Positions 10,011 to 21,354 of a DNA stretch of 64,000 nt are shown piece after piece; the stretch's first letter is position 1; the number at the start of each line of letters is the position of its first letter. The DNA lies in assembly GCA_017163975.1 (NCBI GenBank), contig JAFFSR010000218.1, positions 2,666,001-2,730,000 of the forward strand, read 5' to 3'. The notes below the pieces were generated by a model. It was not told the origin of the DNA, searched no databases, and saw nothing but the letters and a program-made list of their open reading frames with translations. The position numbers and the translations under genes are program-made. This DNA is from Anastatus disparis (lineage: Eukaryota > Arthropoda > Insecta > Hymenoptera > Eupelmidae).

Positions 10011-10227
10011 AACTGCTGTGAAAAACAGAGCGTCAACACGATTGCGCATCGCTAGTGCGCCGAGCCGCCGTAGATAATGCTTAACTTCTCTCTCAGAAAG
10101 TAGACGTCTTTCGACGTACTTTTCGCCAGGGGATAAGAAAAAAGTTATATATTTGTAGATTGTTAAATAATAACAAAAGGTAGAATAATAATAGTAGTAT
10201 AATTATGTTTGAGAGCAAGTTGGAAAA

Positions 10228-10320
10228 GCCTCAGATCACGTGTTTGTCACATGTTTATTACATGTTATCTGAGACATTCTTTTTTTTACTGGCCATGGCT
10301 TGTAATATACTATTTTTTTC
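10228..10320. repeat. Partial copy of the palindromic GGCCAGTAAAAAA MITE
   Basis: It contains AAGCCTCAGATCACGTGTTTG and the right end GAGACATTC..TTTACTGGCC, as in 5587-5687, but the left terminus is missing. Confidence 0.6.
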
Positions 10321-10557
10321 AGGTTTAAACTCAAGTCTGATACCTTAAAGCCACTGAACGAAATTCTTGAGACACCCAATAGAATTGATTGTTTTAAGTT
10401 TATTATTCTAAACTGAACAGTTTTGAAATTATGCTATTGTTTAATTATTAATATTTTAAATATGATTTACATATAGTAGCTTCTCTAAAATTATTAATTA
10501 TTCTTAAATTAACACTTAAAAAATTTTTATTATAAGAATTATTTATAAAATCATTGA

Positions 10558-11664
10558 GCTTATATATTATTAAAACAACTTAATAATGAACTTGAAGATA
10601 AAAACGCCTTATTAAAAGAACTGCTCGAAAAAGAAAAGAATAGCAACAATATCAATAACAATCATCAATATCAGAAATTGCAATACCAATATCAAAAATC
10701 TCATGCAGAAGTGATCACTAACAAGAAACCAATGCAAAAACGCATACCAAAAATTACAGTTAAAAAAACTAAAAAAGAAGGAAAAGTTTCTGCAAAGCAT
10801 TTTGTTTTACATTACTTAAATAAAGAAAAGAGTATACAAACGAAAAGAATAAGCTATAAAAGTGATGACGAAGTCGTAATAGATTGCATGAATGAGGAAA
10901 GTGTAGCTACTGTAGAAAACTTATTAAAACAAAAAACACAAAATAGTTTTAAAGTACAAACAGAACAACTAATGAACCCGAAAATCAAAATTGTTGGAAT
11001 AGAAAAATTTAATAAGTGTAAAGACGCTGATATTGAAGAAGACATCAATAAAAGAAATTTCAAAAATGACAAATCAGCAAGTAACGCCTGCAAAGTTTTG
11101 CATATGTATACCAATAAGACATCTAAAACAGAAACTGCAATAATCGAGGTAACAGCCGAAATTTATAAGAAAATTAAAGAGAATAATGATAAAATTTTTG
11201 TGGGACACCAAAGATGTAAGGTCTATGACCTTATTAATGTTAAACCATGCTATAAATGTGGAAGATTTGGACATAATACAACAAAATGCTACAATGAGGT
11301 GGCATGTACGAAATGTGCAGGGAAACATGAGGCGAATCACTGTAATAAAAATATTTTGCAATGTGTTAATTGCATTTACAGCAATAACAAATACCAAGCT
11401 AACCATGATACAAATCACTCTGCATGTGATAGTGACACGTGTGCAATATTCAAATCAAAAATAAAAAAATACATAGAACAGACTGATTATCCAATGAAGC
11501 CTGTTTTACCGAAATATGATGGTACAGCAGGAAACTACCAAAGAAGATCTACAACTACACAATCGATGACGTCTATACCAGAAGCACTGACGGGAAGCAG
11601 AAACAGTTTATTAAGTGACGACTCACCTCAGCATATAAACAATAATAAACGCAATGGCACATAA
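10558..11664 (+). CDS. LINE ORF1 nucleic-acid-binding protein, 5' truncated
   Basis: The open frame begins with a leucine-rich coiled-coil segment (NELEDKNALLKELLEKEKN) and a basic stretch, followed by an RRM-like middle region (VVIDCMNEES, MNPKIKIVGI). It then has consecutive CCHC zinc knuckles (CYKCGRFGHNTTKC, CTKCAGKHEANHC) and a further Cys-rich segment near the C terminus. This is the layout of Jockey-superfamily ORF1 proteins, which bind the element's RNA. No in-frame ATG precedes the coiled coil, so the N terminus is lost. The stop at 11662-11664 overlaps the ORF2 start by 11 bases, a common LINE arrangement. Confidence 0.75.
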   Translation, partial: AYILLKQLNNELEDKNALLKELLEKEKNSNNINNNHQYQKLQYQYQKSHAEVITNKKPMQKRIPKITVKKTKKEGKVSAKHFVLHYLNKEKSIQTKRISYKSDDEVVIDCMNEESVATVENLLKQKTQNSFKVQTEQLMNPKIKIVGIEKFNKCKDADIEEDINKRNFKNDKSASNACKVLHMYTNKTSKTETAIIEVTAEIYKKIKENNDKIFVGHQRCKVYDLINVKPCYKCGRFGHNTTKCYNEVACTKCAGKHEANHCNKNILQCVNCIYSNNKYQANHDTNHSACDSDTCAIFKSKIKKYIEQTDYPMKPVLPKYDGTAGNYQRRSTTTQSMTSIPEALTGSRNSLLSDDSPQHINNNKRNGT

Positions 11665-14515
11665 TAATGATATAGATATAGTAGAAAATGAAAAAATTTG
11701 TGATAGTCTTGAAACTCTCAACGGATATGTTTGTGATACTAATAACTTAATACTTTATGTAAATATAAGAAGCTTAAACGCAAATTTTGAAAGGTTACAA
11801 ATGTTGGTTGAGGGTTTGGTGACTAAGCCGAATATAATTGTGTGTGCAGAGACATGGAATCTTGAACATTATAAATACTATGGGATAAATGGGTACAAAA
11901 TATTCTACAATAATAGTAGATTAAATAAAGCAGATGGTGTGGTTATGTATATTAGTGAAAACTTGTGTGAGACAACTAGTACAGAGAATTATGGTAAACT
12001 AAGTATAATAAATACTAAAATCAAAATGCAAGATAACGAAAATATAGAAATAAGCGGAATATACAGATCACATGACTTACATAAAACTGAATTTATATTA
12101 AATTTAGAAAGATTCTTAAAAACAAAGAAAAATATTAAAAATCATTATATTATTGGGGATTTTAACATCGATATCTTGGAGCAGGACTGTCTCAGTCTTG
12201 ATTTCCTAAATAATTTCTTAGAAAAAGGATACATACCTTACTTTAATGGTGTAACAAGGCCAAAAGATAACAATTCTGAAGGTTCTTGCATAGATAATGT
12301 TTTTATTAAAACAGATGGTAAAAATATTAAATCATACAAATTAAGTTTGGATTTTACAGATCATTTTCCATTAATAGTCACGACTGAAAATATATGTTCT
12401 AAAGAAATTGATAAAGTTAATTACAGTAAAATAAGCTATTATAAACTGAAAAGTATTGTAAAATCAAAGAACTGGGAATTAATCAAGACTGAGGCAAATC
12501 CTGATTTAGCTATTGAAATGATAATTAGCGAAATTCAAAATTGTATGAACTTGGCAATAAAGAGTAGTAAAAGTAATGATAAAAATAAACCAAGAAAATC
12601 TTGGATTACTAAAGGAGTTATAAAATCATGTAATACAAAAGATAATCTATATAAACAATGGAAAAAAAATCCAAACAACGAAATCTTAAAACAAGATTTC
12701 AAAAACTATACGAAAATTTTGAATAATTTAATTAAAGAAGCAAAAATAATATATGAAAGAAAAATAATTGAAAAGAATAAAAATGATACAAAAAATATAT
12801 GGACGTATGTGCATGATAAATTAGGTAATAAAAAAAGAAAAAATAACATAAAATATTTGCGTGATGAAAATAACAAAATTATAAATGACAATAAAGAAAT
12901 GGCCAATTATATAAATAAATATTATAGTGAAATAGGAGAAAAACTAAGCCAAAAAATCGAACAACCTAAAGAAAAAATAATACTGCCACCAATGGTCTCA
13001 AACACAATTTATTTAAGACCTACAAACTATTTTGAAGTACATAAGATAATACATAGGTTAAAGGATAAGTCTGGTGCAGTTGATAACATAAATATGAAAA
13101 TATTAAAAGCTATATCTGAAAATATTTCGGAAGTTTTGGCCCATGTTTTCAATCGGTGCATGGAAAAGTCTGTTTGGCCAGAAGTTCTTAAAATAGCAGA
13201 AATAATACCAATTTATAAAGCAAATGATAAACATATTGTGTCAAATTACAGACCGATATCACTGATTTCGAATGTGGCTAAGATTTTCGAAAAAATAATC
13301 TATAACAGAATATATAATTTTGTGCAGAAAAATAAACTGATTAATTTACATCAATTTGGTTTTGTTAAGGGTAAGGGAACCAAAGACGCTTTGAAATATA
13401 TATCGAATATAATATACAATAAATTAGATAAAAGTGAACCTATAATTGTCACATTTTTAGATTTAGCCAAAGCGTTTGATACGGTTAATCATGAAATACT
13501 TCTTGATAAATTATATAGTTATGATATCAGAGGGAATGCTAACCAACTACTCAAAAATTACTTAATGAATAGAAAACAATCAGTAAAAATACAGGATTCC
13601 AAAAGTGAATATTGTAGAATTAGTACAGGTGTTCCTCAGGGAACAATATTGGGACCTCTCATTTTTATACTATACATTAATGATATGTTGGATAATTTAC
13701 CAAAGGGTTCCATATTATCTTATGCAGATGATACGGCAATAATATCGGAAGAAAAAACGTGGCAAGCCACACAAGATAAAATGAATGAATATCTTGCATA
13801 TGTTAATGTATGGTTGGCTTGGAACAAATTAACTCTAAATGTTGAAAAAACAGTATTTATGCCTTTTGGTAATTACAAGAATAGTATTCCAAAAACTTTA
13901 GAGGTTGTAATTAATAATAGGAAAATAAAAGGTGTTGAAAATTTTAAATACTTGGGAATTATTTTTGATTCGAATATGAGATGGGATATGAACGTAGAGA
14001 ATTTAATAAAGAAAACCAAATATCTTGCATTTATATTTTCCAAATTAGCTTATATTATGCATACAAAAACATAACTTATAATATATTATGCATTATTTAA
14101 CAGCATAATTAGTTATGGAATAATTGCTTGGGGAGGCATTTACAAAAGTAATATAAGATCATTGCAAAGTTTACAAAACAGAATACTAAAAATAATCTAT
14201 AAAAACACTTTTGAAATAGAAAACTATCCCCTAAATTTAGAGCAACTATTCTCTTTAGAGTCATTAATGTTTCATTACCATGAATTGATGGATAAATATA
14301 AGGTACAAAATAGCAGTACTAGGAAAAAATGTTTGCAAATGCCAAAAATGATTAAAAAGATTAGTGAGAAAAATAGTTATACTGTAGCTATAAGACTTTA
14401 TAATTTACTACCGAATGATCTCAAAACAATTGAGAGTAATAAAAAATTAATTAAGAAAAAGTTAAAGAAATGGATTAAGTCTAATATATATAAAGATGTA
14501 CTTGGGGGTTAGAGA
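11654..14515 (+). pseudogene. LINE ORF2 endonuclease/reverse transcriptase, one in-frame stop
   Basis: The N-terminal apurinic-type endonuclease shows AETW, GDFNID and the terminal DH (DFTDHFPLI). The reverse transcriptase shows NYRPISLIS, QFGFVKGKGTKDA, the catalytic FLDLAKAFD, GVPQGTILGPLIF and YADDTAI. A TAA at 14072-14074 follows YIMHTKT, but the same frame then continues with the usual RT-distal domain (LFNSIISYGIIAWGG to LYNLLPNDLK) up to the stop near 14510. A single nonsense mutation is therefore the only visible lesion, implying recent activity. Target and terminal sequences were not resolved. Confidence 0.85.
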
Positions 14516-14790
14516 GATATAATATATATATATATAATATAATATAATATAATATATATGAATTACGTTCACCCTACTAATATTTTAGTTGGACTGAGCG
14601 ATGTGATAAAAATATTAAAACACAAATAGCAAGGGTGCACTACTTATATTTTTATTATTATTTGTATTAGTTTGTAAGTTAGTTGTATAAGTATTTTCTG
14701 TAATTTATACCAGACCTATGATCAGGCATACTTTGCCTATGTAGGATTACTTTGTAATTAACTGGTTGATAAATAAATAAATAAAAAATA

Positions 14791-15572
14791 AATATAATTA
14801 CTATCTAAAAGAATACAGAAAAATATGTAAATACTAACTTTATAAACTCTAGTTTAGAGACGTTTGCTCTCTCCAGTAGTTGAATCAATACTGTGAAACA
14901 TCCACATTGAGGAGAAATTTTGAAAGAAGGTTAAACTAGATACCAAATTTTTTCAGTCAGGACTATACATTTGTCTCGACCAATAGCTCTACTCAGTATG
15001 GTGTGGTGTAGCACTAGCGCTGATTCATTATAGTGAAAGCGCCACCTAAACAGTAAAACTGTTATTCTGTTTAAGGAAATATAGCTCGAAGGTATCTATT
15101 TCATCAGATATTAAAAGCACATTCGATACCGACCGAGAAAAATGCCATTATCCAATTTTTTTCAATTTTTTAATGAAATTTCAAAAATAACTGAAGTTTT
15201 TTTGATCGCACAAACATGAAAATTCATTTACAAAATAAATAAGAATTCATTTACAAAACAAATGAAAATTTATGCATGAATAAACATTTATATGTTAAAT
15301 TAATAATATTTATAAGTTTTGCATTCGCGTGTTCAAGAAAATCCTTTTCAATTATAGAAAAATGAATTTTCAATCACCCATAATGTAACTGAAAGTTACT
15401 GGATATTCAAATTATTTTTAACGTTTTCGATATGCTTTGAAATTTAAAATATATTTATAAAATTTATTTTTCTACAACGCTTACCAAAGAATAACAAGAA
15501 AATTAAATGATGTATAAAAGTTAGTTACAGCAGTTTATAAAACCCTCGCAGATCGGTTTCATAGCTTATGTT
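14791..15572. other. Intergenic with GTPase-flank relic
   Basis: The first about 100 bases (14800-14890) match the repeat found upstream of the GTPase-like genes ('tttgctctctccagtagttg'). The rest, including a short GC-richer part at 14950-15060, matches nothing else I can see in the window. No gene. Confidence 0.45.
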
Positions 15573-16079
15573 ACACGGAGAAAATTTTTCTATAAAATTT
15601 ACGATCAAATTCTGTATAAAAATTACAGTGACGCACCGTGATCGTGGACAACACGTCATTTTCTTAATTATTGCGATATCATATAAATTTTATGGAACGA
15701 TACCGTAAAAATTACTCCTACTGTTGCAAATCAGAACTAACGCTATATTACATGTATATACAATGCGCATGCGCTAATTTGTGCTAAAGAGTATTTTTAA
15801 TTATTCTATTATTTGTGACGAAGTTTTACAAAAATTACAGTAACGCTCTGTAAATATTATGGTGATATTCTAGGATTTTTCGTAGAAAGTACTATAAAAT
15901 TTACTAGTCAGTAAAAATTATGGAGCGTTACCGTAAAAATTATAAAACGTACTTTAAATTTTAACCATGCGTTCAGTAACATTTAACGGCACATATTTAT
16001 AAAATAACAGAAAATCGTATGATGTCCCTCGATTGTAGAGACGGTTACCGTAATTTTTATAGCAAAATTTTCTCCGTGT
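15573..16079. mobile_element. MITE with ACACGGAGAAAATTTT termini (507 bp)
   Basis: The left end ACACGGAGAAAATTTTTCTA is inverted at the right end (AAAATTTTCTCCGTGT, ending 16079). The interior repeats a TTACCGTAAAAATTAT-like motif at about 15706, 15926 and, inverted, 16045. There is no coding capacity. The target duplication is ambiguous because of flanking T residues. Confidence 0.65.
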
Positions 16080-16414
16080 TCAGAATCCAGAAATATGATA
16101 AGATTAGTGAGAAAATAATCATAGTTTTCAATAAATTATCTGTATCTTATTATTCTATATCTCTTTAAAAAATAAATAATTAAAACATTTTTCGAAATTT
16201 AGCTTCAAATTCTGGTATAAAAGTTAGCGCAAGATTACAAATTCGATTTTATTTAAAAATTTGAGAAAAATCAAAATTTTTAGAGGCAACTATCTATTCT
16301 AAACAATTACGACCAAGTAGAAAGTTTAACATAAAATATGGGCGATCTACCAACATATGGCTATATTTGTACAATGTAATTACATTGACAAATTTCACAT
16401 AAGTTGGCCATAAA

Positions 16415-17448
16415 GTCCAGGGGCAAACTACATAAGTCGTGGCCGATCGAAGTCCTCGATCCTACCCAGGTTTTTTTAATGTATTTTGGTCTACTGAATT
16501 CGAATTTTCTGGGTAGAAAGTCTGAAACTGGCGCATTTAATAATTATTAACAATTTTTTTAAACAAATTATAAACCGGTTAAAAAAAAAATTATATTTTT
16601 TAGGTCATATTAAGTAAAAAAGGTTCTCATGAACATATTGCTAAAATGCACGGAATCGACAGAAAAAAATCGCAAAATTTGAAAAAAACGCGATTTTTCA
16701 AAACTTTGACATCCTATAGTTCATTAGCTACGGCTTTAATTTTAATTCACAATAGCTTAAATTGTTTGTTAAAATGTAAACTTACATTTTAACTACTGTA
16801 ATCTTTAAGTTTACATTTTAACAAACAATTTAAGCTATTTTGAGTTAAAATTAAAGCCGTAGCTAATGAGCTATAGGCTGTCAAAGTTTTGAAAAATCGC
16901 GTTTTTTCAAATTTTGCGATTTTTTTCTGTCGATTCAGTGCATTTTAGCAATATGTTCATAAGAATTTTTTTTGCTCAAAATGACCTAAAAAATATAATA
17001 TTTTTTATGAAACCGTTTTATAATTTGTTTATAAAAATTGTTAATAATTATTAAATGCGCCAATTTCAGACTGTCTGCCCAGAAAATTCAGATTCAGCAG
17101 GTCAAAATACATAAATAAAACCTGGGTAGAATCGAGGACCTCGATCGGCCACAAGTTATGTACTCTCTAAATATAATCTAGTGAAATTTCACTGGATTCA
17201 AGTGAAAATGGCTTTACTGAGGTTTAATGAAATTTGACTGAATGAAATAGTGAAATATCCATATTTTCGCTGAAATTCATTGAAATTTCTTCTGATTATC
17301 AAGTAAAATTTCCTCGCTGATTTCAAATAGTGGATTTATCACTGAAATTCCATTGAAATTTTAGCTGAACTTCAAGTGCAGCAATTTTCACAGATCCAAT
17401 CAGTGGGATTCCGCTGAATTATATTTAGAAAGTAGTTTGTCCCTGGAC
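16415..17448. mobile_element. Nested foldback element, about 1 kb
   Basis: The outer arms GTCCAGGGGCAAACTAC (16415) and GTAGTTTGTCCCTGGAC (ending 17448) enclose two foldbacks. The larger (about 16430-17160) has arms running nearly to its centre: GTGGCCGATCGAAGTCCTCG pairs with CGAGGACCTCGATCGGCCAC, and the symmetry continues through 'cgcgatttttcaaaacttt' to about 16795. The smaller (17164-17433) has CTCTAAATATAAT/ATTATATTTAG ends and an interior of iterated GTGAAATTTCACTG-like words. No ORF. Confidence 0.75.
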
Positions 17449-18386
17449 TAATTATAACTTGTATCTATTTGAGTAATTTAATAACAAGTAATTGTTATTG
17501 ATTGTACATAATATCAGAAGATTAACTATAACTATATAAATAAAACTTAAATATGTTATTTTTAGTTATAAAACTAAATAATTTTCGTATGTGTTTCTAA
17601 ATTATAGTTTTTTATTATATGTTATGGCCATAAACTGTCGATATTCCGTCGAAATAACACTGGGTTTGTGACCATAATATTGGCAATGCTATGGTTGCAA
17701 ATCATAAAATATGCCATATTATGGCCATTCATCCAAGCTTTCTTTTACCAAGGGAAAAATAGCTTTATTTATATTATCAATAAAAAATTTCTGGAAGATA
17801 AACATTTAAAAAGTTTCTTAGAATCTGTTTTCGATAAAAATATTATTTTAATAATTATACTTTTTTGAATTATCACATTATTTAATATAACAAATAAATG
17901 TATTGAACAAACATTTAAGATTCAATTGATTGTCGCAAAGAAAATTTTAATATTAACATTTTAATTAACAATTTTCATTAGAATTAAAGTTTGGGGAAGA
18001 TGAATCTTTAATAATTGTTAGTAATTTTATTTTTATTTAAGGATGTTCTGTAAAATAGTAAAAATACTGCAAAATATGTAACGAATGTATATTTTAGAAA
18101 AATCTTTATATATAGAAGTTAATATATTTGTTATATGTTCTCTGTTCTTTTATAGTGTGTAATATCCCTATTTTATAACTTTTAAAATAGAAAAAAAATC
18201 TGTTGCGTACATTACCACGCAAAAATTCGGTATCAATAATAATTTTACCATTTAATGACCTTCTGTTTTGTTATTACATTTTATTCTCAAAAAATATTTC
18301 ATTTACAAAATTAATAATTAACTGCAGGAATATTATGATGATTATAAAATATAAGAAATACAATGATTAAGATCACAGATTCGTTT
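17449..18386. other. AT-rich intergenic, nothing recognised
   Basis: This is downstream of the minus-strand GTPase-like gene. It contains only low-complexity ORFs and probably that gene's 3' UTR next to 18386. Confidence 0.4.
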
Positions 18387-19850
18387 TTAACGTCTTATAA
18401 AATCCATAATATATCTACGCAATGCCATGGCTTGGTCAACATAATGACCGATGTTCTCAAATGTTCCACGTTCTATTCTCTGATTCTCATTATGTATTCT
18501 TATTTCTTCTAATTCATTTCTTAATCTTGTAATTTCTTGTTGATGCTGCAAGTCTATCCTTCTCTTATGTTTTTCAAGTTCTTTTTCATCTATTTCTTTT
18601 AATTTAAATTTTGTATCGACAATAATTTTATCGAATTTTTCTATGATCTCAGAGAGTATGCAATTTAGAAACATATCCAACATTTGAATTTCTTTAATGT
18701 TCAATAAATCATCTATGAACTCCAGAATTTTCAACATTTCTATCAACTTGTCGACATCATATTGACTTTTATTAATGTCAGGAATCACAATTCTAAGAAG
18801 ATCGATTTTTTTTAAAAAGGAATAATTCGAGTTGGTAATGTTTTTTAATTGATCTAATTGAGCTATGAATTTGCAATTGATTGAAAGCAAAGCCTCTTTC
18901 GATTTATTCTTTTCACTAATTTCAAGAAACTCTTTAACATTATCATCGAGAATTTTACTAACGATTTTCTGGAAATTTTCAAATTCATTAACATAGGATA
19001 ATTTTTGTCGAATCGAGTGAAGAAAATTTTTTGATTTATCCCCAATATTAGGCTTTACTAGTTTCAAAATTTGTTCGTCGATATTTTTCACGTTTTGTAA
19101 ACATTTAATAATGTCCACCTCAATTTCACCAGTAATAGGTCCAAGTTTAGCTTGTTTGAATAATCCAATGCTTTCTTGATTGTGAATCAAATATTCCAAG
19201 AAATCCTTAATAGTTTTAGATATTTTGATATTGGTGCATAATAGTAATTTCCGGTTTAGTAATCTGACTATGAATTCTTTAGTTGCCGAGCTATTAAATA
19301 TCATATCTGGAACTTTGGTGAATATAACAGCTATACTATCAAAACATTTACACATATTACCATTGAATAAACTTTCTACTGAGTGAAGTAAATCTACAAA
19401 AGAATTAATCCGATTATTCGTAACGTCATTTATGTCAACGACTAAAATTACTTTTGCACTTTTAACGTTCTTGAAGATATATTGAGTGGAATAAGCTCCT
19501 ATTGTATCTTCAACCTCATCATTATTATTGAACCCTGGTACATCCCATAATGCTAATCCAGGAAGTTTTTTCGAATTTTCCCATCTTGTTGGAAGTGCAG
19601 TTTTAGCTGCAGCATCTAATCCTATTTCTGGACCGGAAGAATTGTTTACAGTTTTAATAAAAACTGGCATGAACTCATCAGTTCGGTCACCAATTAGTTC
19701 GTTATCAATAATGTAGTTTAATACTGAACTTTTACCAGCTTTAGAATAACCATAAAAGATTGCTGCATTTTCATATTTTACTTTACTTTTCATCAGAAAA
19801 GTTGTTGCCTCAAGTTGTTTTTGCAATCGATACAAATCTTCAGAATCCAT
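18387..19850 (-). CDS. Intronless P-loop GTPase-like protein (487 aa), complete
   Basis: This is a single exon, with the start chosen at the ATG giving MDSEDLYRLQKQLEA, which aligns with the starts of the other family members. G1 is GYSKAGKSS at 34-42 and G3 is DVPGF at 103-107. The G4-like TKVPD at 178-182 has one residue more than the canonical (N/T)KxD. Other conserved blocks are GPEIGLDAAAKT and ILVVDINDVTNNRINSF. A helical region without recognised domains is followed by a coiled coil at about 415-460 and a C-terminal GHYVDQAMALRRYIMDF motif shared with the 561-aa paralogue, where this protein ends. It has no repeats, signal peptide or membrane helix and is likely cytosolic. The biological role is unknown; expansion and decay of copies suggest a fast-evolving family. 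Confidence 0.88.
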   Translation of the reverse strand: MDSEDLYRLQKQLEATTFLMKSKVKYENAAIFYGYSKAGKSSVLNYIIDNELIGDRTDEFMPVFIKTVNNSSGPEIGLDAAAKTALPTRWENSKKLPGLALWDVPGFNNNDEVEDTIGAYSTQYIFKNVKSAKVILVVDINDVTNNRINSFVDLLHSVESLFNGNMCKCFDSIAVIFTKVPDMIFNSSATKEFIVRLLNRKLLLCTNIKISKTIKDFLEYLIHNQESIGLFKQAKLGPITGEIEVDIIKCLQNVKNIDEQILKLVKPNIGDKSKNFLHSIRQKLSYVNEFENFQKIVSKILDDNVKEFLEISEKNKSKEALLSINCKFIAQLDQLKNITNSNYSFLKKIDLLRIVIPDINKSQYDVDKLIEMLKILEFIDDLLNIKEIQMLDMFLNCILSEIIEKFDKIIVDTKFKLKEIDEKELEKHKRRIDLQHQQEITRLRNELEEIRIHNENQRIERGTFENIGHYVDQAMALRRYIMDFIRR

Positions 19851-21354
19851 TTTCGTTCAAAATATTATTACTTTACTTTGTAGCAATCTGAAAATTAATA
19901 GATTAAATTTAAAAAAATTAGTGGAAAGTTGGAAAAAATTGCATAGGAATGAAAAAGGGATGAAAACCTTAATTGATATTATGAATGTTTCTAAAATCTT
20001 TGCTAATATTAAAAATCAATACTTTAAAAATACGTATAGAAAAAATATTGACAAAAAGAATGAAAATTTAATATAGAGTGTACTCCTTAAACACAATCAA
20101 CAAATAACATTGGTGTGAAATTATTTTAAAAAGAAATTCACCGATTAAAATGTATCTTATTCATCTTATTTTTCTAGTTCAAATCTAAACGCTCATTGTG
20201 TACTTAAGTTTTAACAGGTTTTAATTGTATAAATTATAATAGTCATAAAATAGGTTTAAGATGTGAGTGTATTTATAGTATGAATAATGATTGGATGGTT
20301 TGTGAGTGAGCGTGTTCTTTTACCGTACCGACTGCGTTTTGTGCTATTTCAAAAGCTTTGTAATATTTTATTTTTGACATTGATTTAAAGTTACAGCAGA
20401 AAAATGAACCATTCGTTTAGTGAAAATGATGATGATGATGTTTTTATAAAATAATATGCTACTCAAAATCATTTGAATTTCTTTAAAATTCAAGGAGTAT
20501 TTGTATTGTTGAAGTTTGAAATAAATTTCATACAAATTTATTCAATAATAACATGAACATTTTAGCGCGTAATTTAAATAGCATTTGTCATAACAATTAT
20601 TATTCATAGCAATAAGGAAATTAAAAATTCAAAAAATAATTTAATTAAAATTAATCATTGTAGAACCAACATATGAAGAAGAATATAGAAAGTTATTTGA
20701 ATACTTACTTTACAAACTCTAGTTTAAAAATGTGTGCTAGTGTGCTCTCTCCGGTAGTTGATTCAATACTGAGTTATTTGCCCTGTGTCCTTTGCCGCTG
20801 TCCTTAGTAGCAGTGGTGATCCATACCAATCTGGATTTAGAGGCAGGATAAAGGTGGCTATTTTCCATGGGCAAGTCTATAAGTGCCCTCTGGTGGTTTG
20901 GAGGAAGAACTTTTGGAGAAAAAGTGAAACTTTGGATTTATATGTGATAACTATGTAAAAACTTCTGTAAACAAATATATTTATTATTATAATAATTTTT
21001 TGACTAATTTCTTATAATTGATTTATTTTTATAAAAATTTATAAACATTATCATAAAAATAAAAAGGCGTCCTCGAGAAAAGAATATTTGATAATTTTAA
21101 TCTTTATTCTTTTTTCGTCAAACTATTATTTCAATAATTTTCTCCCTTTTCATAATTAATAAAAACAGAAGATCAAATAAAATAAGTATGTTATGCGAAA
21201 TATAAGTCAATAAAACAATAATGCAATTGATAATTAAAAAAATATTTTCGTTCTGGAAGAATAATGGGGATTGTAATTTAGTTAACAAACTGTTTATATT
21301 ACCGATCAAAGAACATTTTTAAGCAGCTGTACGAGATCTCATATTTAATCAGTA
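19110..21354. repeat. Segmental duplication, left block, second copy
   Basis: Same-orientation copy of 1-2246. It contains the 5' half of the 487-aa GTPase-like gene and 1.5 kb of its flank. Homology ends at 'tttaatcagta'. Confidence 0.9.

Larger units (their letters stand above)
8605..10145. mobile_element. Composite inverted-repeat element with unusual GC content
   Basis: The left end 'ttttttcttattcccggcga' (about 8612) is inverted at the right end (about 10122-10142, 'cgccaggggataagaaaaaa'). A second inverted pair lies inside: 8930-9075 and 9655-9795 match as reverse complements, sharing 'cccgagtagaaat', 'gtaatggggcgc' and 'aaggctgcc'. The interior holds a 94-codon ORF and an 82-base tandem repeat. 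The terminal arrangement suggests a DNA transposon or nested MITEs; no transposase is seen and no clean target duplication was identified. Confidence 0.5.
10558..14790 (+). mobile_element. Jockey/CR1-like non-LTR retrotransposon, 5' truncated
   Basis: ORF1 (zinc knuckles) overlaps ORF2 (endonuclease plus reverse transcriptase), followed by a short 3' UTR and a (AAATA)n-type tail near 14770-14790. The ORF1 frame is open from 10558 with no ATG before the coiled-coil segment, so the 5' end is probably missing. Clade assignment rests on domain order and the C-terminal LYNLLPNDLK motif. Confidence 0.85.

Noticed and set aside
17668..17868. 66-codon hydrophobic ORF as a membrane peptide
   Set aside because: AT-rich codons give Ile/Leu/Phe/Lys by default; no conservation or signal context.
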